The notes under the pieces were generated by a model. That model was given only the letters and a program-made list of their open reading frames with translations. It had not been told where the DNA came from and did not search any database. 64,000 nt of DNA, from assembly GCA_028023455.1 (NCBI GenBank), contig JAQFVV010013081.1, positions 211,919 to 275,918 on the forward strand, given 5' to 3'. This document shows positions 60,431 through 64,000 of the stretch, piece after piece. Both the position numbers and the translations under genes were made by a program. Position 1 is the stretch's first letter. Every line of letters begins with the position of its first letter. Source of the DNA: Epiperipatus broadwayi (lineage: Eukaryota; Onychophora; Udeonychophora; Euonychophora; Peripatidae).

Positions 60431-62985
60431 ATATATAATGTTGAAGTTTATAATAAAAAACTTTTTAAAAAATTTCCATTCTTTATTCATTTTATGTGTT
60501 GAATGCAATTAAGGTTTGATTTTACAGTAGTAGATTCTATAGTATTATATCATCCAAGTTGAAGAATATATTCAATGGTTTTATGATCTTGCTATTGTAT
60601 TTTAAAATTTTACAGAGCATCTTTAAATGAAATTTCTCCAATGGCATCTTTGTCCAAATTTAAATGAGTAGATAAAAATGAATATATTGTTAAAAAGTTG
60701 TCATCCCAGTTCTTTTATTATTATGGAAAAAATTATCAAAATACTCTTTCCAATTGCCCAAAATATTATTGTCATCACATAAGAGAAGTGTCATTGTTGG
60801 ATTTAATAAGTTGTAATTCCATTTCCCAGGTCCATAAGTCATTTTCAAAGTATCAGAAAAAAAATTGAGTGATCTCGATCAGTGAATGTCTATATCTTGT
60901 TTGTAATTTTTATCTATCTTTGTCAATTGTTAACTTCAATTTTCAAAACATCCACGTTTAATTTATTATTCTGCCAAGCAAAAAATGTCATGTTTCCCTT
61001 TAATCAAATTATTAATAAGATCATTGTCAAAAAATCAGTTATGATTCTTTTTTTTTAGTGAACACAAAACAGATTTACTTCTATTCATAAAACCTTCCTT
61101 TAGACAATTCTATACTTCAGTAATATAACAGTGCTGAAGGCCCAAATTAGCAATTTTATATATAATAGATTGTTCTAAACAATGAACGTTATTTTTTTTT
61201 ACAAATATCATTGGAATAATATATATTTTAAATTCAACTACCATTTTATTCTCAGAGCACACTAATCTATATATATTTAACAATCTGCAATTGTAAGTGC
61301 TAATATAATGTGATTTTTCCCTTATTTTTGACTATTAATTGTAATGTAATTTATTAAATGCCATTGTTTTAAGCAGTGTTTGTGATAATCAATCCATGTG
61401 TTATGCAAAAATCCAATAACAGACATTTGAATTCACTCCACCGGTACCATTATTTTCAATATACTTTAGCCAAAGACTAATATTTTAATAACATGTGCAT
61501 TAAAGATTCCAAGAAGAAAAATGTGATCTTTTAATGGAATTGTTGTAGCAATGTTATCTAACAAGAAGTAAAAGCTTTCCTTCTCTGAATTCCCTGAACC
61601 TAAACTAGAACACAAACAATAATAAAATGAGTGCTAGTATCATTGTGCAAATAAGTTTTAATATCATTAATTTTTCATTAATACAATAAAAAATTGATAC
61701 TAAACTAGAATTTACAGCAAATTCAATACTGTATATTTGATTGGCCTTTCCAAAAAAAGTTATACCCATCCACCTGTTCATTAAACTTCCTTCCTTTGAA
61801 AAATGAATTTTACTAAGAGCAGCTATTTTGATCTTAAAACTTGACAGCTCTTAATCCACTAGTGTAGTTATACACTCTGATCTTGAAGAGTTTGTATCAA
61901 TTAAAGTTTCCATATTTTATGTAGCTATATTTGGAAAAAAATATTTATAATACTTATCATTAATACTACCATTACCCCTGCTAATATTTTTTATTTCTAT
62001 CTTTGTAATGAGTAATATGCCAGTCAGGGAAACCTATAGCAGACTATCTGGGACAAACCACTTTTAGACCACATTTTTTCAGCCTTTCTTCTTTCATGGT
62101 AGAGAGGGAAATCCCTAAGTAGACTTGTTTTATTAACATACAATTTTTGCCAAATTAAACTTTTATCTCATTCAAATCCAGTTTCAAAATCACCCATTAG
62201 TAATTATATTGCCTTAAGCAAAGATCACAATTAAGAATTGCCAATATATTAGGACTATATCCATCATTGCTTTATTAATTCTTAAGAATTTAAGCTAAAA
62301 AAAGAGAATTAGAGTCAAAAACGTGTGTGCAGTTAAAGAATAGAAATGTTGCACAAACACACAATTCCATTGCCACAGTTACCATGGAGAAATTTCTGAC
62401 AGAATGAGAGACTTACAATGAATGGACTCTGTTATAACAAGTGAAATTAAAAAGAAAAAGGGGAGGGACCTAGCCATCAATAAACTAGCAACCTATTCTA
62501 CAAGACAACAAAAGATAAACTCTTAGTCAGACACTGTTTATTTGTTATTCACAACTAGTCTTCACATCTGAAAGTCATTTCTGCCATTTGTGGAACCCAT
62601 CAAAAGACTGAGCACAGCACCCAATGCTTTAATATAAAAGCACAAATATTTAAATCACAAGTAAGATATAACTCTTTATAAATACAAAGTGATAATAACC
62701 TTGTGACAATTGATAATATAACAGGTAAAATAACAATATTAGTTATTCATTTTAAAGTAAGATACCAAATGTAGATAATTGAAATCTTTGCTTTTTTTAT
62801 TTTACTGAAAAAGTAATGACTTATTCACATTATAGAATATTTTTGATAAGATCAGACAATGTTTTAAAATTGTCATAGGAAATTTTTATGCTAGAATTGA
62901 AAACAATTGGAGGTAGTTGGGGAATATCTGTACTGCCACTGTTTAGAGATGTCATTTCTGCAAAAATTGCAGAAATAAAGAGAGT
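60431..62985. other. No recognised gene
   Basis: AT-rich DNA. The short ORFs here lack recognisable motifs and no repeat was matched. Confidence 0.5.
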
Positions 62986-63018
62986 AGGGGCCCAAAAGCA
63001 GACAATGCAAAGTTCCAG

Positions 63019-63182
63019 CCGCTAGACGGCGCTGTTCAGCATGCATACGCACAGAAACATGCCAAGTAGCAGCCAGCGATACTGCCCGCTTGGTGGCGCT
63101 ATTAGCCATAGGTAAACCGATCCAGCTTACCGTATCTGCTAAACAGCAACTAACCAGCAATCTAGCCCACTAGGTGGTGCTG
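63019..63182 (+). promoter_or_regulatory. Cluster of three CTCF-like motifs
   Basis: Three matches on the same strand resemble the bilaterian CTCF core (CCNCNAGGNGGCGCT): CCGCTAGACGGCGCTG at 63019-63034, CCGCTTGGTGGCGCTA at 63086-63101 and CCACTAGGTGGTGCTG at 63167-63182. The segment is clearly GC-richer than its surroundings. CTCF is a zinc-finger insulator and chromatin-loop anchor protein in bilaterians. The second and third motifs share flanks (CCAGC..T...), so part of the cluster may have arisen by duplication. A repeat family with this core cannot be excluded. Confidence 0.5.
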
Positions 63183-63215
63183 TTTTTCCATGCTATGCAT
63201 GGAAAAATGGCACCA
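63175..63215. repeat. Hairpin with 19-bp arms overlapping the third CTCF-like motif
   Basis: TGGTGC-TG-TTTTTCCATGC and GCATGGAAAAA-TG-GCACCA are reverse complements except for two central bases, with a 3-base loop TAT. Confidence 0.85.
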
Positions 63216-63569
63216 TTTAGAAGCGATATTTACACTCGCTTGCTAGTTTGGGTTTATATACACATTTTTAAAACAAACATAGCGCGTAATGTGAAAGTGT
63301 GAATAATATAGAAAACCATAACTATTTAAATCTGCTTTAAAATTTAATATTCTTACATTGAGTTTCACTCTTTGATAAATCTATGTATTTTTAAATTACT
63401 TTATTTTAAAAATCGATCTTTTTTTCCTGCAAAATTGTTTTTTATTTTTTTAAAAAAGTAATTTTTACGACTTCTGTTTTACTTCAATCTTTCAAAACTG
63501 CTAAAAATCGTTCTTTTTGATCTTCGTTATTTTGAAAAGTAATTGTTCGTAAAACTTTTTTTTTATACT

Positions 63570-64000
63570 TTAAAATAATATTTCAAGCAACTTTTAAAAT
63601 AATACACATTACATTTCAGTTTATAGATCTTTTATTTTGCAAACGTGTTATTTTAAAAAGATAAATTTGAATTTTGTTACGTGCGCGAACAATAATTCGA
63701 AGATCTCTTACACAATAAATATTTTTCAATTACTGGAGAGAAAAAAAATCAGACTGTCCTTTAAATATATTAAAAGATCTATTCAGTTCAAAAATAAATT
63801 TATTAAAATTAATATGTGTGCAAGCAATAAAACATTAAAGAGATTGTAGTGTGTGGTGATTTATTCAGTGTAAAAATCAACGTGTTATTTTAAAAAAATT
63901 TTATTTATAATTTCAAATAATATTTCCAGCAAGTTTTAAAAGAATACACATTACATTTCGGTTTATAGAACTTTTATTTCACAAACGTGTTATTTTAAAA
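63570..64000 (+). repeat. ~344-bp tandem repeat running off the window
   Basis: Bases 63570-63657 (AATACACATTACATTTCAGT, TTTATAGATC, GCAAACGTGTTATTTTAAAA) recur at 63914-64000 with about 90% identity, so a repeat of period about 344 starts here and continues past the window end. Confidence 0.8.

Overview
The window is AT-rich, gene-poor nuclear DNA from an animal, most likely an invertebrate. The evidence is a metazoan-type TXNL4B gene, Penelope-like retroelements (PLEs) with GIY-YIG domains, RTE-type LINEs, Ty3/gypsy elements, a Tigger/pogo transposase and three CTCF-like motifs. A TATA box with a TCAGTT initiator about 30 nt downstream (13058-13092) resembles arthropod core promoters. That is a weak hint only, and I cannot name the species. 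Nothing bacterial or archaeal is visible: no operons, no CRISPR array.

Layout. 1-1420: 5' half of a Tigger-like transposon on the minus strand. 1421-2140: foldback repeats. 3092-3541: intact, intronless TXNL4B, the only confidently identified host gene. 5740-8535: LINE remnants interrupted by a 1-kb palindrome. 8560-9450: PLE pieces in opposite orientations. 9813-10136: a small ORF that may be a host gene. 11075-15330: an LTR-like repeat split by a 3.35-kb PLE composite with a 14-bp target duplication. 16310-18420: a tandem repeat split by a second PLE. 18760-20036 and 29640-30915: two copies of an uncharacterised repeat. 25690-28620: a minus-strand LTR-retrotransposon remnant (gag, primer-binding site, LTR). 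28668-29790: nested tandem repeats.

30930-43638 is a decayed Ty3/gypsy element with both LTRs recognisable. Its 5' LTR is split by a 3.38-kb inverted-repeat element (31143-34524) with an 8-bp target duplication and a 1.16-kb palindrome inside. Its 3' LTR is split by a minus-strand RTE LINE (about 40493-42310). 44870-45560 is a third PLE family. 45600-63000 is mostly unannotated AT-rich DNA, with an inverted array of ~330-bp repeats (54540-56440), a second RTE copy (58748-59345) and a ~370-bp degenerate tandem repeat (59580-60430). A GC-richer island near 63000-63240 carries three same-strand CTCF-like motifs.

Apart from TXNL4B, almost every coding-like segment is a broken mobile element, so the window is best read as a layered record of insertions. 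The most unusual features are two PLE families that share the same odd architecture (an element with an inverted copy of its own 3' end joined to its 5' side), the nested palindromic transposon, the inverted satellite-like array with a PLE tail inside it, and the CTCF-like cluster. All assignments come from reading the sequence and recalled family motifs; no database search was run.
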